The translations under genes and the position numbers were made by a program. The notes under the pieces are model-generated. The model saw nothing but the letters and a program-made list of their open reading frames with translations, ran no database searches and was not told the DNA's origin. This document shows, in pieces, positions 13,352 to 24,943 of a stretch of 64,000 bases of DNA. This DNA is from Monilinia fructicola (lineage: Eukaryota > Ascomycota > Leotiomycetes > Helotiales > Sclerotiniaceae), in the NCBI GenBank assembly GCA_008692225.1, contig VICG01000010.1, forward strand, positions 2,302,001 through 2,366,000. The letters are read 5' to 3'. Position 1 is the first letter of the stretch, and each line of letters starts with the position of its first letter.

Positions 13352-14454
13352 TTCCCCCTCCAAAAAGCTCAATAACCATAACCATAAACAAAACATATCT
13401 TCCATTCAAACCCTCCAGCCCCAACCCCTAATTACTCCCCCATCAACCCCAAAATCCTTTTTCCCTTCATCATTCTCCCTTCTTCTTGTCCTTCTCCTTC
13501 TCTCCCTTTCCCTTTCCCTTTCCCTTCCCCGTTACCCTTCAATCCAATCCAACCCTAAAGCCCAATATAACAACATCCATACCCCCCGTCCCCCGCCACA
13601 TCTCCCCCAAGAAAAACAACCCATCGATGCCCCCAACATCCCCATCTCAAGGGTGGGTTACTGCAAAGTCAAGCAGGGTAAAGGCTACCGACCCCGAGCA
13701 CGCAATATGCAGTCGATATACGTCATGTTTTATATACATGTTAAATTATTAAATTGTCTATATATATATATGTATATTACCCCAGGTTCCAAGCATTGGG
13801 AATTGATAGATAGATAGATAGATAGATATATACCAAGACAAATAAAGATGGATAGGTAATTTTCATATATACCTACCCTACTCTGCAAATACTTAGTTGA
13901 TAGATGAATAAGATATTAGGAGATTATTAGAAGATTGATAGATTGATTTATTCATTCATTAGCTGATTATTGTGTGATGATGTGATCTGATGTGATCTGA
14001 TCTGATCTGATATATATATATATATATATCCATACTCAAAACATCTCACTTGCTCAGACAAGTTACTCAAATATATTAATCTGATCTTCCTTCACCCTTC
14101 CTGACCTTTCCTTTCCTCACCTGTCCATTCCTCCACTCCTCCAACAATAGCTCTCCTATAACCTTGGAACCCTCACGCAATCCAAGTCCAACAGTTCTAT
14201 CGCCATCGCCTGGGACAATGATACGGTAACTAGGTAACGCAACTACCGTTAAATTTGCCCGGTGCAGTTCATACCTAGGTAGTTGGGTTAATAGTTGATG
14301 TGGAGAGTTCGGACTGGATAGAGATAGGTCAGGTAGGTACACTTTTGCGAAACGAGACGTATCACGAGATATCACGATTGTCGATTTGGATGTTTATAGA
14401 CTCTAGTGAGAGCGATTTAGGGGGGTGGATGAGATTTGAGGGGGTTTAAGGTGG

Positions 14455-14483
14455 ATGGGATGGGATGGGATGGGATGGGATGG
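14455..14483. repeat. (GGGAT)n microsatellite
   Basis: About six tandem GGGAT units, purine-rich on the plus strand; no gene overlaps. Confidence 0.85.
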
Positions 14484-14948
14484 TTTATTGGATATTGGAT
14501 ATTGGTATGATATAACTAACTATAAGGATAACTAAACTAAAAAGAGGAAACAAAGGGTATTGAGTTGATTTGTTGATTGATTTATTAAGTGGAAGGTTAT
14601 TGTTGAATAACTGGAGAGAGAAGAACAGAAAGGTAGATGGAGATGGAGATGGAGGTTGGATGTTGTGTTATTGTAAGGAGTGGGTGGGTTGGTAGGTAGG
14701 TTGGTTGGTGGGTGTACGGTATGAATTGTTGATAATTAGATGATGGATGGTTGATGGTTAACGGCGGTAATGGTAATTGAGGGTAGAGATAAAGGAGAGG
14801 AAGATGCAGCGGTATGATACCCATCATCATACTCATATTCTGATCCAGCTCCAGTTGAGGCTTGGATGTGCTTTTTGGCTTGACAGGTATTTTATGCTTG
14901 TACTGTCAGAGTTTCTTATGTTGTTGTTACTGCTGTTGTTGTGTTGTT

Positions 14949-14990
14949 GTCGCTGCTGCTGCTGCTGCTGCTGTTGTTGTTGTTGTTTTA
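14949..14990. repeat. CTG/TTG trinucleotide repeat
   Basis: A run of CTG units followed by TTG units. On the minus strand it reads as CAA/CAG and would code poly-Gln, but the surrounding minus-strand frame has no gene-like features. It is therefore treated as noncoding, possibly a transcript leader. Confidence 0.75.
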
Positions 14991-15311
14991 TCTTCAAATA
15001 GTGCTTAAGCTTGCACTATTTTCAGACTGACTGTATTTGCTCTGATTTCTCCTCCCGGTCCAGCCATGAATTGCATCTTTGATATATTCTCTTTTATTAT
15101 TGTGTTTCGCATTTTTGAACCATAAACATGTTGAGATATTCTCCCCTACGTTTATGTTTGTCCTCATTTCTTCATGGTATCGTGTGTCATCGTATCAAGT
15201 GGTATCGCATCAATCGGCTTCGGCTCTTCTTCATCCCCCTTCCTCCCCTTCATTCATAAAGGGGAAGGAAAAAGCAAAGTTCTCAAACTCATCTTCCTTC
15301 CTCGTCTCCCT

Positions 15312-15692
15312 TTACATCCTTCCAGCCCATGGACTTAAATTCACCTCCTTTCTCTTCTTCTCCATTGCCCTCATCTTTTTCTTCTTCCTTTCCTCTGCCT
15401 CTTCGGCCTTTTGACACTTTTCTAAATATTCTCTAAAGTCTCGTCCTTCTTGATCTTCATCTTCCCCATTATTTTCTTTAGAGATTTCCTTCACATCTGG
15501 ACATACCGTCGTCCTCGGATGAAAGGTATAGGATCCATTAGTTGAATTAGTTGTAGATGGTGAGAGAGGGTTCTTGTGTTCTGAATTTGAGGTCTTGAGA
15601 GATATTCGTCGTCGATGATGTTTATTGTTCGCATCTGAAGTATCTTTTGAATTTGATGAATGGGAAAGTGATCGGAGTTTTTGGAGAAACAT
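15312..15692 (-). CDS. Small charged hypothetical protein
   Basis: A single-exon, 126-residue protein starting at ATG 15692-15690. The N-terminal half is basic and Ser/Asn-rich (HHRRRIS, a likely phosphosite). The C-terminal half is strongly acidic and then Lys/Glu-rich with heptad-like spacing (REYLEKCQKAEEAEE), probably helical or coiled-coil. It ends in a distinct KEVNLSPWAGRM tail, which looks like a conserved terminal motif. No signal peptide, membrane segment or enzymatic motif is visible. I recognise it only as a fungal small hypothetical. The intact frame and change of composition at the stop support a real gene. Confidence 0.68.
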   Translation of the reverse strand: MFLQKLRSLSHSSNSKDTSDANNKHHRRRISLKTSNSEHKNPLSPSTTNSTNGSYTFHPRTTVCPDVKEISKENNGEDEDQEGRDFREYLEKCQKAEEAEERKKKKMRAMEKKRKEVNLSPWAGRM

Positions 15693-17894
15693 CTTTGGTA
15701 GATTTGAAGCTTGGAACCTTTCGCATAAGATGTCGGAAATATCGAAGGTGCACTTGAAACTGGCAGCTTCAAGTCAGACTACAGAGTCTCGAATCTCTGG
15801 AATCTAGACCTGTCTTTATAACGATTTGGTTTCAATTATCTGATGGACGAAATGGATGCTTTGGGTATTGTCGCTCTTGGAATATGATTCGAATATGAAA
15901 TTATGGATGATTTGATTAATCAATAAACTCGTACTTTCAATATCGAGAAAGTCTTCGCAATATTGAGATAATCTTCGCAATATCAAGGTGACCTTAATAG
16001 GTTGCAGAGACGAGTTTCTTTGTTCCCAAAAATACTTCTCACCAATGAATGTAATATGTGAATAGTCTCGTGGTCCAACCACCTCATCACGATACAATCA
16101 ATCAATCAATGAATGAATCAATTGTGCTGGGCGTAAATGTCGATATCGATATCGTATGGAAGGATGAATCAAGAATTCCCTTTGTGCTTTCAAGCCTGCA
16201 CGCATGAGAACTAGAAGCATAAAGGAGTTCGTATTTCGTATTTCGTATGTCCTATTTCCTATTTCCTATTTCCTATTCACAGGATAAAAAAGATGCTCAA
16301 TTCTCTTCACTGAGATATATCACGAATGAGAGTGATGGTGCAAGAATATCTGGCTGGTGTCCAAGAGAAGATGTTGGCGAGAAGAGCTGAAGATAGCCAA
16401 GGTCTCAAATGGCCAATGAATCAAGCTGGAGATGCAAGATGTCTTTGTTGGTTCCAACTTCCAACCTTCATTAACTTGGCTTATGGTCTCTTATGTGCGT
16501 GGCCAAATCAACGAATCTAGAAATGGAATCTTCGGGATCTCAATTCCGACTTATCAATATTGAAGCCTGTTCTGGTGTTGTTATGTTGTGTTGTATTGTA
16601 TTGTGTTGTGTTGTATTATAACGGTGGTTATCGTATCAATCGTTTTGATGGTATCAAACGTTCCTCATCCTATCGTTCGTTCCTATCGTCACAATCATGT
16701 CAATGGCCCCTATCATCATATCATCCTATCATCCTATCAATCTATCATCCTGTCATGCCAAATCATCCAGTCGTAAATCCCATGTAAGCAACCTTCTTTC
16801 GAGATTCCAAAAGACCCCTTCTTGGCAAACGAGTCCCACCTGGGCAATACTAGAAGGTTACGAAAACTCCATATTCATCCATTCCCACGTCCATGATGAA
16901 AAGCATCTCCGCCTAGATATAGACATCAATCATATCAATCATATCCATGGATATCTAGCATCTACCCATTCCGTGAATCCCCCATCGCATTAACCCTCTT
17001 GCCACTAATTAATACCTAATAAAATATGTCATTATGGTCTGATCCTCTCGCCGATTAAAAATTCTCGAAAATCTTCTCCTTTGCTTTCTACCGACAACCT
17101 TGTTCCCTCCTTTTCGAGGTATAGTATCTACTACCTAGGTATCTAATTACTGTACCTCTTTCGATTTTGGGGGGTTTTAAGTTCGGTTTTGCTGTTCACT
17201 TTGTCCCTATTCCATAGAAATGGAACTAGAGAAAAACATTTGTCGATCACACTGCAAATCAGTGGGTCGACGTCTGGGTTTGGTTGGTACAGTATGTTAA
17301 GCTGTTCGGGTGTGTGTGTGTGTACACTGTACAGTACGGAAGTAGTTCTCTGTCAGTTATTGTGGTACTTGTTGAAAATTGAATCTCAACCTTAAGGTTA
17401 CTAGGTATTTTTATATATATATATATATATATAAATCAAAGGCTTTTATTTTCTTTTTATTTTACTCTATTTTATTTTATTTACTTGATTTCATCCGATT
17501 TTATTCTAACCTTGGTTGTATTTTATCTAATTTAATTAGACCTTTACTTGTAGACTTCTGGATTTTCAAATTTTTACATCGCATGTCTATCAAGAAATTC
17601 GAAAGAGCGGTCTAGAAGCCGTATCAATTAGCTAGTATCAATGTAATGATTATAAATATGGCGTTGATATCGATTTGAGTGTCCTGTTAGATTGGTACCT
17701 ACCTAACTAGGTAGATAAGCAGGTAAATGCCCTGGACAGTCTCGACTCTCAAGTGCGAGAGAACGTGGGAAGAAGAGTGATTTCTTCCCAAGCCATCAGT
17801 TCTTGAAGAGTGAGTGGCTGGCTGGCCGTCAACCTTATCAAAGTCACGTGTGTCGGAACGTGAACTGCAGAGGATTAATTGATGGAGCGAAGTA
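15693..17894. other. Intergenic spacer with simple repeats
   Basis: No supported gene. It contains TTTCCTA repeats (about 16250-16275), a TTGTG/TTGTA run (about 16585-16615), TATCATCC repeats (16700-16760) and a (TA)n run (17410-17432). Open frames here are short and follow the repeats. Confidence 0.55.
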
Positions 17895-18288
17895 CAGTAG
17901 AACCTGTATATAAGGGACTACGTTATACGGGATAACTCGTTATACGGGACATTTATTCCAATTTTGGTAATTTTGTATGGGGAACGGGATTTTTTAACTT
18001 TAAGGATTACGGGACAAATTATCCCTAGTCCCTTATAAAAATTGAAGATTTTATTGGCTATCGTATGAAATTTAGTGGGGAGATGATCTAATTAGTGGAG
18101 AATAGTCTAAATGATAACATATCACATGATTTTTTTGTGAAAAATATCAGAGGTATATAAAAAAATGATTAAGCTTAGCTATACAAATTTTGCTGATGCC
18201 TTGTTGCCTAACCTGCATATATGGGAATCCTGGATATACGGGATTTAATTGGCCGAATTTTTCGATCCCTTATAACCAGGTTCTACTG
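17895..18288. mobile_element. pogo/Fot1-type MITE (non-autonomous Tc1/mariner)
   Basis: A 394-bp element with terminal inverted repeats: CAGTAGAACCTG at the left and CAGGTTCTACTG at the right. The inverted match extends about 21-25 bp through TATAAGGGA with two mismatches. It is flanked on both sides by TA, the target duplication of Tc1/mariner-superfamily elements. The interior is AT-rich, has no transposase frame, and carries repeated TATACGGGA-type subterminal motifs. This matches pogo/Fot-class TIRs, which commonly begin CAGTAGAA. It is non-coding and would need a transposase supplied elsewhere. Confidence 0.85.
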
Positions 18289-19107
18289 TATTAGGTATCT
18301 CCAGCTACTCGAGTAATCATGATCTTGGATTTGAATAGGGGTGATGGATATAGATGTACAGTACCAGCGAATCTTGATCGAAATGATCTTCGATTCGAAT
18401 AGAAGAGGTCGGTAATGATGGATATTCGCCAAAGAGGTTCTTTCGAGTGCCTCCTTTGAATCTCGGAAATTCTGCTTAAGGTTACTCCTTCAGTTACATG
18501 AGAGACTTTCCATTTTGGTGTAGTTGTGTAACCTTATAATCTTACTGTACTTGGACTACATACATACATACATACATACATATCCACGGGTACCTAGGTA
18601 CGTATAACGCAATCATTCGCTCCTGATAGAAACAACGTCGAAATTGTCTATAATATTATCCTTCCCTCGAGTCTATAAACCCAAATCATTCATTAATTTG
18701 TACCTGTTCGCTCATAATTACAAAGGAAACCTCGCAATCTTTCATCTTTAGTTCATCTTCATTATAAAATGATCCGGCGAGAAAAGTCTGGAAACTCTGA
18801 AATAATCCAGGGGATTCCCTAGGTACTCCTCATCTCTAATTTGCGAGCTATATTTCGAATCAATCTCGATGGGGCCCCTTTTCATTATGCCAGGAATATA
18901 AAGTTCGGGAAATCTTCTATATGTGCATGCGTCGGTTGGGAAATTCCACGTATGTACCCTTGGAGAGAGAGAGACTCTACGTATCCATCGAAAACCACTC
19001 GTTTAATCCACCACTCCATACGTGATGCTAAATCAAGCTCCGACGACTTTCACGCTGGCAACTCTGCGGGTCCGATTGCATCGGCGTGCATTTCAAACAC
19101 GGGATCC
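18289..19107. other. Intergenic spacer
   Basis: About 0.8 kb between the MITE and the membrane-protein gene. It holds a (TACA)n run at about 18561-18585. Nothing else is recognised; a plus-strand open frame reaching into 19158 is a shadow of the minus-strand gene. Confidence 0.55.
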
Positions 19108-20160
19108 TCACCATGCAGACTCGGTGCAAGAGGAGAAATCGGCGACGTAAACACTTGATCTCACGCCACCTTTATAGATACTCCCATCCCCAATCTCCGG
19201 ACTCCCAAGCGGACTATCCACATAGCCCATCTGAGCACCCAGACTCGGGCCTCCAGTAAGCTGAGGCGACCCGATAGAGCAATGAACTGAACCTTCATGG
19301 CGAGAACCCATGACGTGGGGGTGCTTCCGGATCATCGGAGGAATGCCCAGGATCGTATGCGAGGGCTCTCGAGGCGCGTTTTTTTGGGACTCGTGGCGAC
19401 GGCGTAGGAACCATATGAGCGCAACTATGATTGCTAGGCCGCCGATCACTCCGAAGACAACTCCCAGTATCACTGCTGGGGAGCGAGTATCTTGGGAACT
19501 CGTGTCAATGGTACTGTTGCTTGTTCCGCTTGGGTTTCCAACGTTAATGGTTAGTGTGCTTGGAGCCGTTGTTGACGATTTGGATGTTTGTGTTGATGAC
19601 GATGACGATGACGACTCGGGATTTTCAGTTGGTGCTGCCTCGGAGGTATCGAAGGGTTGCCCGAAAGTGGCCATGGCGGATGTGGTTGTCACCAAGCTGG
19701 CTTCCCATGTCGACCAACTTTGTTTATCGCTGCACGTCAATGAGGTGTAGACGTAGAGACCCGTCACAAGAAACCACATGGCGCAAATAGTCATTTCCAT
19801 CGCCACCGCTATTGAATGCAAGAAGTCAGTATAGTCAATGCAGAATTGTACACTCTAGCTTATCACTCTAGATTATCTCCTTTGATCATAGCCTCCGAAT
19901 CTTGGAATGATGTATAAGAGCCCCACCTACCAAGTCGTAATACTGACGTTCGGTACAGAAGTCCTCCCACAACTACTCGTGCAAGCATGTTTATCCACGC
20001 AGATCCCCGGCCAACCACATCGACTCGCATCCGTAACAGCCGTAGAACAGGCGCCAAAACATCAACCCATTCTCATCAACCAAGCAAGTCTGTCCCATGT
20101 TCAATCGCATGCTGAATCCTGGAATGTCGTAATCCCCCACATGACGAAGCATCCGATTGT
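19108..20160 (-). CDS. Cys-rich single-pass membrane protein, frameshifted
   Basis: Likely plasma-membrane or wall-associated protein. The 3' exon (19808-19108) encodes a Ser/Thr-rich stalk, one membrane segment (VILGVVFGVIGGLAIIVALI, about 19400-19470), a basic stop-transfer RRRH and a cytoplasmic tail ending TESAW. The upstream exon encodes a Cys-rich ectodomain (TCLVDENG, then CSTAVTDASRCGWPGICVDK) and joins through an intron at 19809-19930. Two frame breaks are visible: one at the TTT run (AAA at 19785-19787 on plus), where removing one T gives GDGNDYCAMWFLV, and one near 20055-20066, where one extra base separates the two Cys-rich blocks. The N-terminus and signal peptide could not be resolved and may hold another break or exon up to about 20316. 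The architecture resembles fungal Cys-rich/Ser-Thr-rich TM proteins of unknown role. Confidence 0.65.
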
Positions 20161-22086
20161 CGTTTGACGAGCGGAAACTCGGTTCTGCGTGGAGGAAGAG
20201 TGGTCGCTGGTGCTGGCGTGGGTGAACAGTTTGTCAAAAGGGTTTTTGATGTTTTGGGAGACAGAAGTTCTGGCTGGGAAGGGGTTTTGGTGTCTGGAGC
20301 CTGTGAGCGCAATCATGTGCGAAGTGGCATGATTGACGAAATAACCAGAGAAGATCCAAAAACAAGATCAAAATATTGCGATACATATTCGATCTGGGCT
20401 TGCGTGATGTTGGTGTTATATTCTAGCTTTATTCTGACATTTTGAAAGGTCGAGGTCATGGAAGCGTAGGAGATAAATAAATATAAACAACGGAACTAGT
20501 GTGCAAGATAGATGATTCTTGTAGCCGTGGTGATAATGATTCACCCCAGGAAATCTACCCTCTATTGCCGTCGAGGCTGACCAATGGATACGAAGATGAT
20601 TGGGGATATTAGACATCAATTTGAAGAATATCGGAAATTGAGGCACCGATGAAGAAGAAGATTGAATGAGAATATTCCGAAAAATTCATCAAGAGTGGTG
20701 CTGAATACTAGGTACTGACAAGATATCTCCTTGGATTTTATACAATGGTATCATGAAGAAGAGCTTAGTATGAAGTGAGTGGCTGTGAATATCCATGAAT
20801 GTAGAATTATTATTAGTCGATATGAAACAATAAAACACAAGTCAACAAAACCTCCAGTATCTCAATGCACTGGCATCATCTCCTTGGCCTTCGCCTCCCT
20901 TATACTCAGATATCTGTCCAGGGTGTATTCCTGAATTCACTACGATATATGGATATTTGGAGTCATCGAGCTGCAATTTGAGTTGGAAAGAGACTTTTAC
21001 CATCAATAAATAGTCGGAAAAAGGACAAACTACAAAGCTAATATCTAAATCATACAAATTACCTTGATTTAATCATCAAGTAAGAAGGCTTGTAAGTTCA
21101 ACATTACAACTGCTCGTGCATCATTAGCAAAACACCCTTCCCTCCACCAACTTCCCCTTCTCCCCTTCTCCCCTTCTCCCCTTCTCCCCTTCTCCCCCTA
21201 TACAATTTCCCCAGAAAATCTTCCCAAGCCCCTCTAAGCCTCTCTCAAACAACCTCACCAAATCATCTCCAACCTGCTAGATAAACCCCCAAAGCATCAA
21301 CCCAAAACTCCCCATCACCTAGACCCTCCCCTCAAGTAGAGAGAAAACCGCACCCAGAACCAAAATACAAGAAGATCTTCAATATGTCAAACGCCCATTT
21401 TGCTGCGAAGCAAGTGCTTACATACAGTATATCCAATCACATTTCTCAGATGCAGTAGAACTGCTGCCCCAGTTCGAGTTTTAGCCTTCGTGATCGCTTG
21501 ATGATGGTACATGGTACTGAGATGAAAGCAAGGATCTTCCATCTATCTACGACATCATATAGAGTCGTATATATTCCCACTTTCTCGATATCTGTTCAAG
21601 GTGAACGAACGATAGTTTAGGCCGCCATTGGACTACTGTGCTTGAAGTATATGTGGTGGTTGCTCATTTCATTCGGGCACTTTGAGTTATCAAGGGTGGA
21701 GAAGGACTTTCTGTTTGATTGCACTTGTGATTTTGAAAGTAGCTGGTGAAATCGGCTGAGAATAGTAAAGATATGATCTTTTTATTGGCTCGTGCTTGAC
21801 TTGCAAAAATATCAATGCGCAATGAGACAATCGATGCGAGAATCAGGGTAGAGGGCAAGGACGACAATAAATCGCTATTACTTGAGAACTATGCGGATAC
21901 TTTGAGCCAGTAATGAGCATCCACGCAGTTTCACTCCAGCCTAGGATTTCGTACGGATCTTCTTGGCTGCAATATTGCGGCTCGGTGCGAAGGCCAAGGA
22001 GCTTGTTCTGGTGGCTGTGGGGAAAGTAATGTTGTTGCCCATTTTACCCAGGAATAATATGTTCAACTTCAATCAGTATCAGTTTT
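20161..22086. other. Intergenic spacer
   Basis: No supported gene, except that the 5' exon of the neighbouring minus-strand gene may extend to about 20316. A CCCCTTCT-type octamer repeat lies at about 21152-21195. The rest shows only short unlinked frames. Confidence 0.5.
21152..21195. repeat. CCCCTTCT tandem repeat
   Basis: About five tandem pyrimidine octamer units (CCCCTTCT) on the plus strand. Confidence 0.85.
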
Positions 22087-23065
22087 ATGCTGATGGCATT
22101 TAGCTCTAGAGAGAGCCTGTTGTGCTTGAGCGCCATTCTAGTTGATGGGGCTGAACAGTCATTCCTTTTGTACTTGCACAGCGGAAGCCATCACACAGTC
22201 CTTCCAGATGTTTGCAAGACTACTGGCCCTGGAAAGCTATCTACATGGTCACCCGCCATCTGCAGCAGCAGCCGCTTCGCCTGGGCCAAATCCAAGTCTG
22301 AGCTCAGTTTCAAGATCAGCATCGAATACGCGGTCCAACGCGTCTTCAAAACCTGCGAGTCCACGATCTGACCCAGGCCCTGTAGCTCCAAAGACAGATT
22401 CATCCCTCTCTAGTGCAACGTCAGCATCGCCCTCTTCTCCAAACAAGTCTACAGATTCTTCCAATTCACCATCCTTTCCATAGAAATCTGCAGATTCTTC
22501 CGCAACAAATCTCTCTCTCAAGGGGAATCCATATCCACTGTATTTGGATACATAGTTACCTCTTTTTTTGGCCAGACAAACACCGTAGGAACCATAGTAT
22601 CAATCACCACCACAGCCAGCGACACCAACTCACCCAGCTTCTCAGATTCCACAGTTCCAACCCTAAGAATACTCCAAAATACAATTTCAAAAGCCTTAAT
22701 CGGCACTGTCCTCGGCGTCCTTTTTTGCTTCTCCTCCTCATCTTCACTATCGTCTGGATAGGAACATACCGCCGGGCTCGACAAAAGTATTCCGAAAGTC
22801 AAAAAACCGAGTGTCCCACAAAATTCTTCTTCAGTAAGCTTTCAGAAGTCGCGGCGCGCCATTAGCAAAGAATGATGAGCTCTATGAGATGTATGACGAT
22901 CATGGGGAATTTCGAGAACTGGATATTGCGGGAGCGGTTGCTAGGAGAACAGGGAGACTAAGCGTTAAGAAGTTGGCTGCTTTGCCTATAGTGGGGGGGG
23001 ATGGAGTTGTAGGAGAAGGGCGAGGGATTAGAGGGGAATACGGCGTGGGGAAGGGGAAAGAATGA
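22087..23065 (+). CDS. Ser/Thr-rich single-pass membrane protein, disrupted
   Basis: Three reading frames together form one coherent membrane protein. The N-terminal part (about 22145-22480) is Ala/Ser/Pro-rich. An in-frame TAG at 22481-22483 is followed in the same frame by more S/T-rich sequence. The frame then shifts at GGGG 22522-22525 into an ectodomain segment (STVFGYIVTSFFGQ). A second shift at the T6 run 22721-22726 leads into LLLLIFTIVWIGTYRRARQK, a membrane segment with a basic stop-transfer. Both shifts need minus two or plus one base. A GTAAGC...CATTAG stretch (22834-22865) may be a 32-nt intron; removing it joins KFFF to KNDELYEMYDDHGEF in frame. The acidic cytoplasmic tail ends at TGA 23063-23065. 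The start is uncertain. It could be a pseudogene or a mis-sequenced gene. No named family is recognised. Confidence 0.5.
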
Positions 23066-23392
23066 GTATTAAGAAGTTGGATGGGGCTATATTTGTGAGG
23101 AACGGACGAAGGGTGAGGGTATGACGCAAGTTCTTGAACCTGATGGCAATCGTATATGTGATGGGTAATAATATAGCGTCATTGAAGAAATTATGAATCG
23201 AGTAGCCAAACCGTGAGTAAGTTACATTGTCTCCGGCACTTGCCAGATAGTTGTATCGAGGTCAACGAGGTTCAGATGAGATCATTAAATAGTGTATCAT
23301 AAATTCATAACATTGCTAATTCGTGATTACAAATAAACAGCAGATAGACTCCATAATCCCATTATTTAGTTTAATCATTCGGCATTTCGACC
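23066..23392. other. Short convergent intergenic region
   Basis: 327 bp between the convergent membrane-protein and cupin genes. It holds only the 3' flanks; nothing is recognised. Confidence 0.6.
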
Positions 23393-23851
23393 TTATGCAG
23401 TACCAGTCTGTTGGATAATTAGCGTCCTAGTCAAATAAATGCAAAATGTGAATCAAGGTACCTTTCTCTGGCCAACGAAGAATCCCAAGCCAAAAGTTTC
23501 AGTAGTGAAAGTAATCTTACTTCCCTTTGGGACTGTTATGGATCAGCAATAAGCTCCCGATAAATATCTGGACAACTTACAGTAAAATACATCACCCTTA
23601 GTAGCATGAACTTTTTGTCCAGTCTCATCACTAATATCAAAAACTCTCCATCCACAATGATCTTCATCTCATGGTATGTGTACTCGTAGATCAATGGTGT
23701 TCCCTTTTCCAATCTATAAAAAACCAGCCGAGAGTGGTGCAGCTTCATCAGTAGATACTGAGACATCACCGAGGAAAGCATTCTCATTGGCAATGAGAGG
23801 GGGTTTGAACTCGGTTTGAGCATTGGCATGGTATGTGAAAGGCAGAGACAT
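23393..23851 (-). CDS. EutQ-like cupin protein with two frame breaks
   Basis: Small single-domain cupin of the type annotated in fungi as ethanolamine-utilisation (EutQ-like). Start ATG 23851-23849 (MSLPFTYHANAQTEF). Exons 23851-23581, 23532-23462 and 23407-23393; both introns have GT...AG ends. The barrel is recognisable: LEKGTPLIYEYTYHEMKI, then IVDGEF, ISDETGQKVHATKGDVFYF and PKGSKITFTTETFGLGFF. The frame breaks at the six-T run (AAAAAA 23718-23723 on plus; one base too many) and at the five-T run (AAAAA 23639-23643; two too many or one too few). The shifts cancel, so the start and end share a frame while the conserved middle lies in another. Corrected length is about 117 aa. The metal ligands usual in catalytic cupins are not all evident, so an enzymatic role is unproven. 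The third exon (ends KTGTA) is chosen by splice fit; otherwise it ends KVP. Confidence 0.72.
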
Positions 23852-24943
23852 TTTTTCGATGGTTTTGTTGATGATGATGAATTGGATGATTTTGATTTGC
23901 TAATTATGGAACCCATTGTCAGTTTGACTTAAGGTAGTGAAGCATGAAATAGTAGGGAGATTATGGAAGTAAATTTCTTGGGATAATAGGGTTGGAAATT
24001 GGGGATAGAGGAATGGCTGTATTCATACCTTGAATCTTATCTCCTTACAACCATGTGCGTGATTCTTGAAGAGAACTGATTCGCGAATTTGAAGCTATCG
24101 CGGGTATGCTCAACGTTCTTGATAAGAAGAATGTATGTCGAGCTGGAGATTTTCACTCTCTTCGTCCACTGCCCCTTCAACTTATATTATATCTTGTTCT
24201 TCTTATTAGCTCGTGCTGATGAAAATACATCATCCTTTCGAACCATATCCCCATAGCATAGACATCTTCCGTATTAGGTATTCTCAATGTGTTCTATGGA
24301 CTGTATTGCTGGAATAGGAAATAGGCGGGAGATTGATATGCTCTTCATGATGGATCGAAGAAGTGGCACACTCAGAGAAATCCGGGCACAGTATGGGTGG
24401 TATACGGGGTGATTTCGGATTCTAGTTCCACTCATATTTCTGACAGGTATCGAGGCATCTCAGCTATAGTCCTGGGGATATCACTGCCTATGAATCGTCC
24501 ATGCATGATCTGTATGTGTATACCAGATACCTCGAGAGATCAATCGGCTAGTCATTCCTAGCTCCCATTATTGATAAACCCCCAAGCATCATGAATGATG
24601 GATGAGGTCTAAATGAAGGAGTTGTCGTTGATCTACGATAAGGAAGTGATGGAAGTTTTGCCCAAATGTGGTTAAAATACTAATAACACTAAGTAGAAGT
24701 CTTGTGTTTCCCCACAATATTTTTCTTGGTGTATTTTGACCCTTTTTGCTCAACGTTAACATGAATTCTAAATCCATACACAGCTAACTAACCTTGGTTT
24801 GCAGGGGAAAAAACGGTATTCGGGCTCTTGATATTAATATCAGTATCAGCCTCAGTATCAATGAGGTGATTACTCTTAAGAGGAGTAGAACTATTCAAAA
24901 CGAATGATTGTTTTCTAAGTACTCTAATCAGGTACCTAGTAAT
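23852..24943. other. Intergenic spacer
   Basis: About 1.1 kb upstream of the cupin gene. The first 60 bp (Ser/Asn-coding by chance) are the probable 5' leader. Nothing else is recognised. Confidence 0.5.

Larger units (their letters stand above)
10449..15311. other. Repeat-rich gene-poor spacer
   Basis: About 4.9 kb without a supported gene. It is dominated by simple repeats: GTGAA/GTGAT (about 11190-11240), TGTAT (12570-12600), ATTAGC and TTCTAG (about 13135-13175), CCCTT (13317-13351), GATCT followed by TA (13981-14030), GGGAT (14455-14483) and CTG/TTG (14949-14990). A minus-strand frame at 14076-14375 has a slightly protein-like C-terminal half but no splice partner or motif, so it is not called. 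Confidence 0.6.

Noticed and set aside
14076..14375. 99-codon minus-strand frame with a somewhat protein-like C-terminal half (GLREGSKVIGELLLEEW).
   Set aside because: No splice partner, no family resemblance and repeats on both sides; kept out, although a small unknown gene cannot be excluded.
13317..14990. Considered as a CRISPR-like or telomeric array.
   Set aside because: The repeats are simple 3-5-bp microsatellites without unique spacers, and none has the TTAGGG unit.
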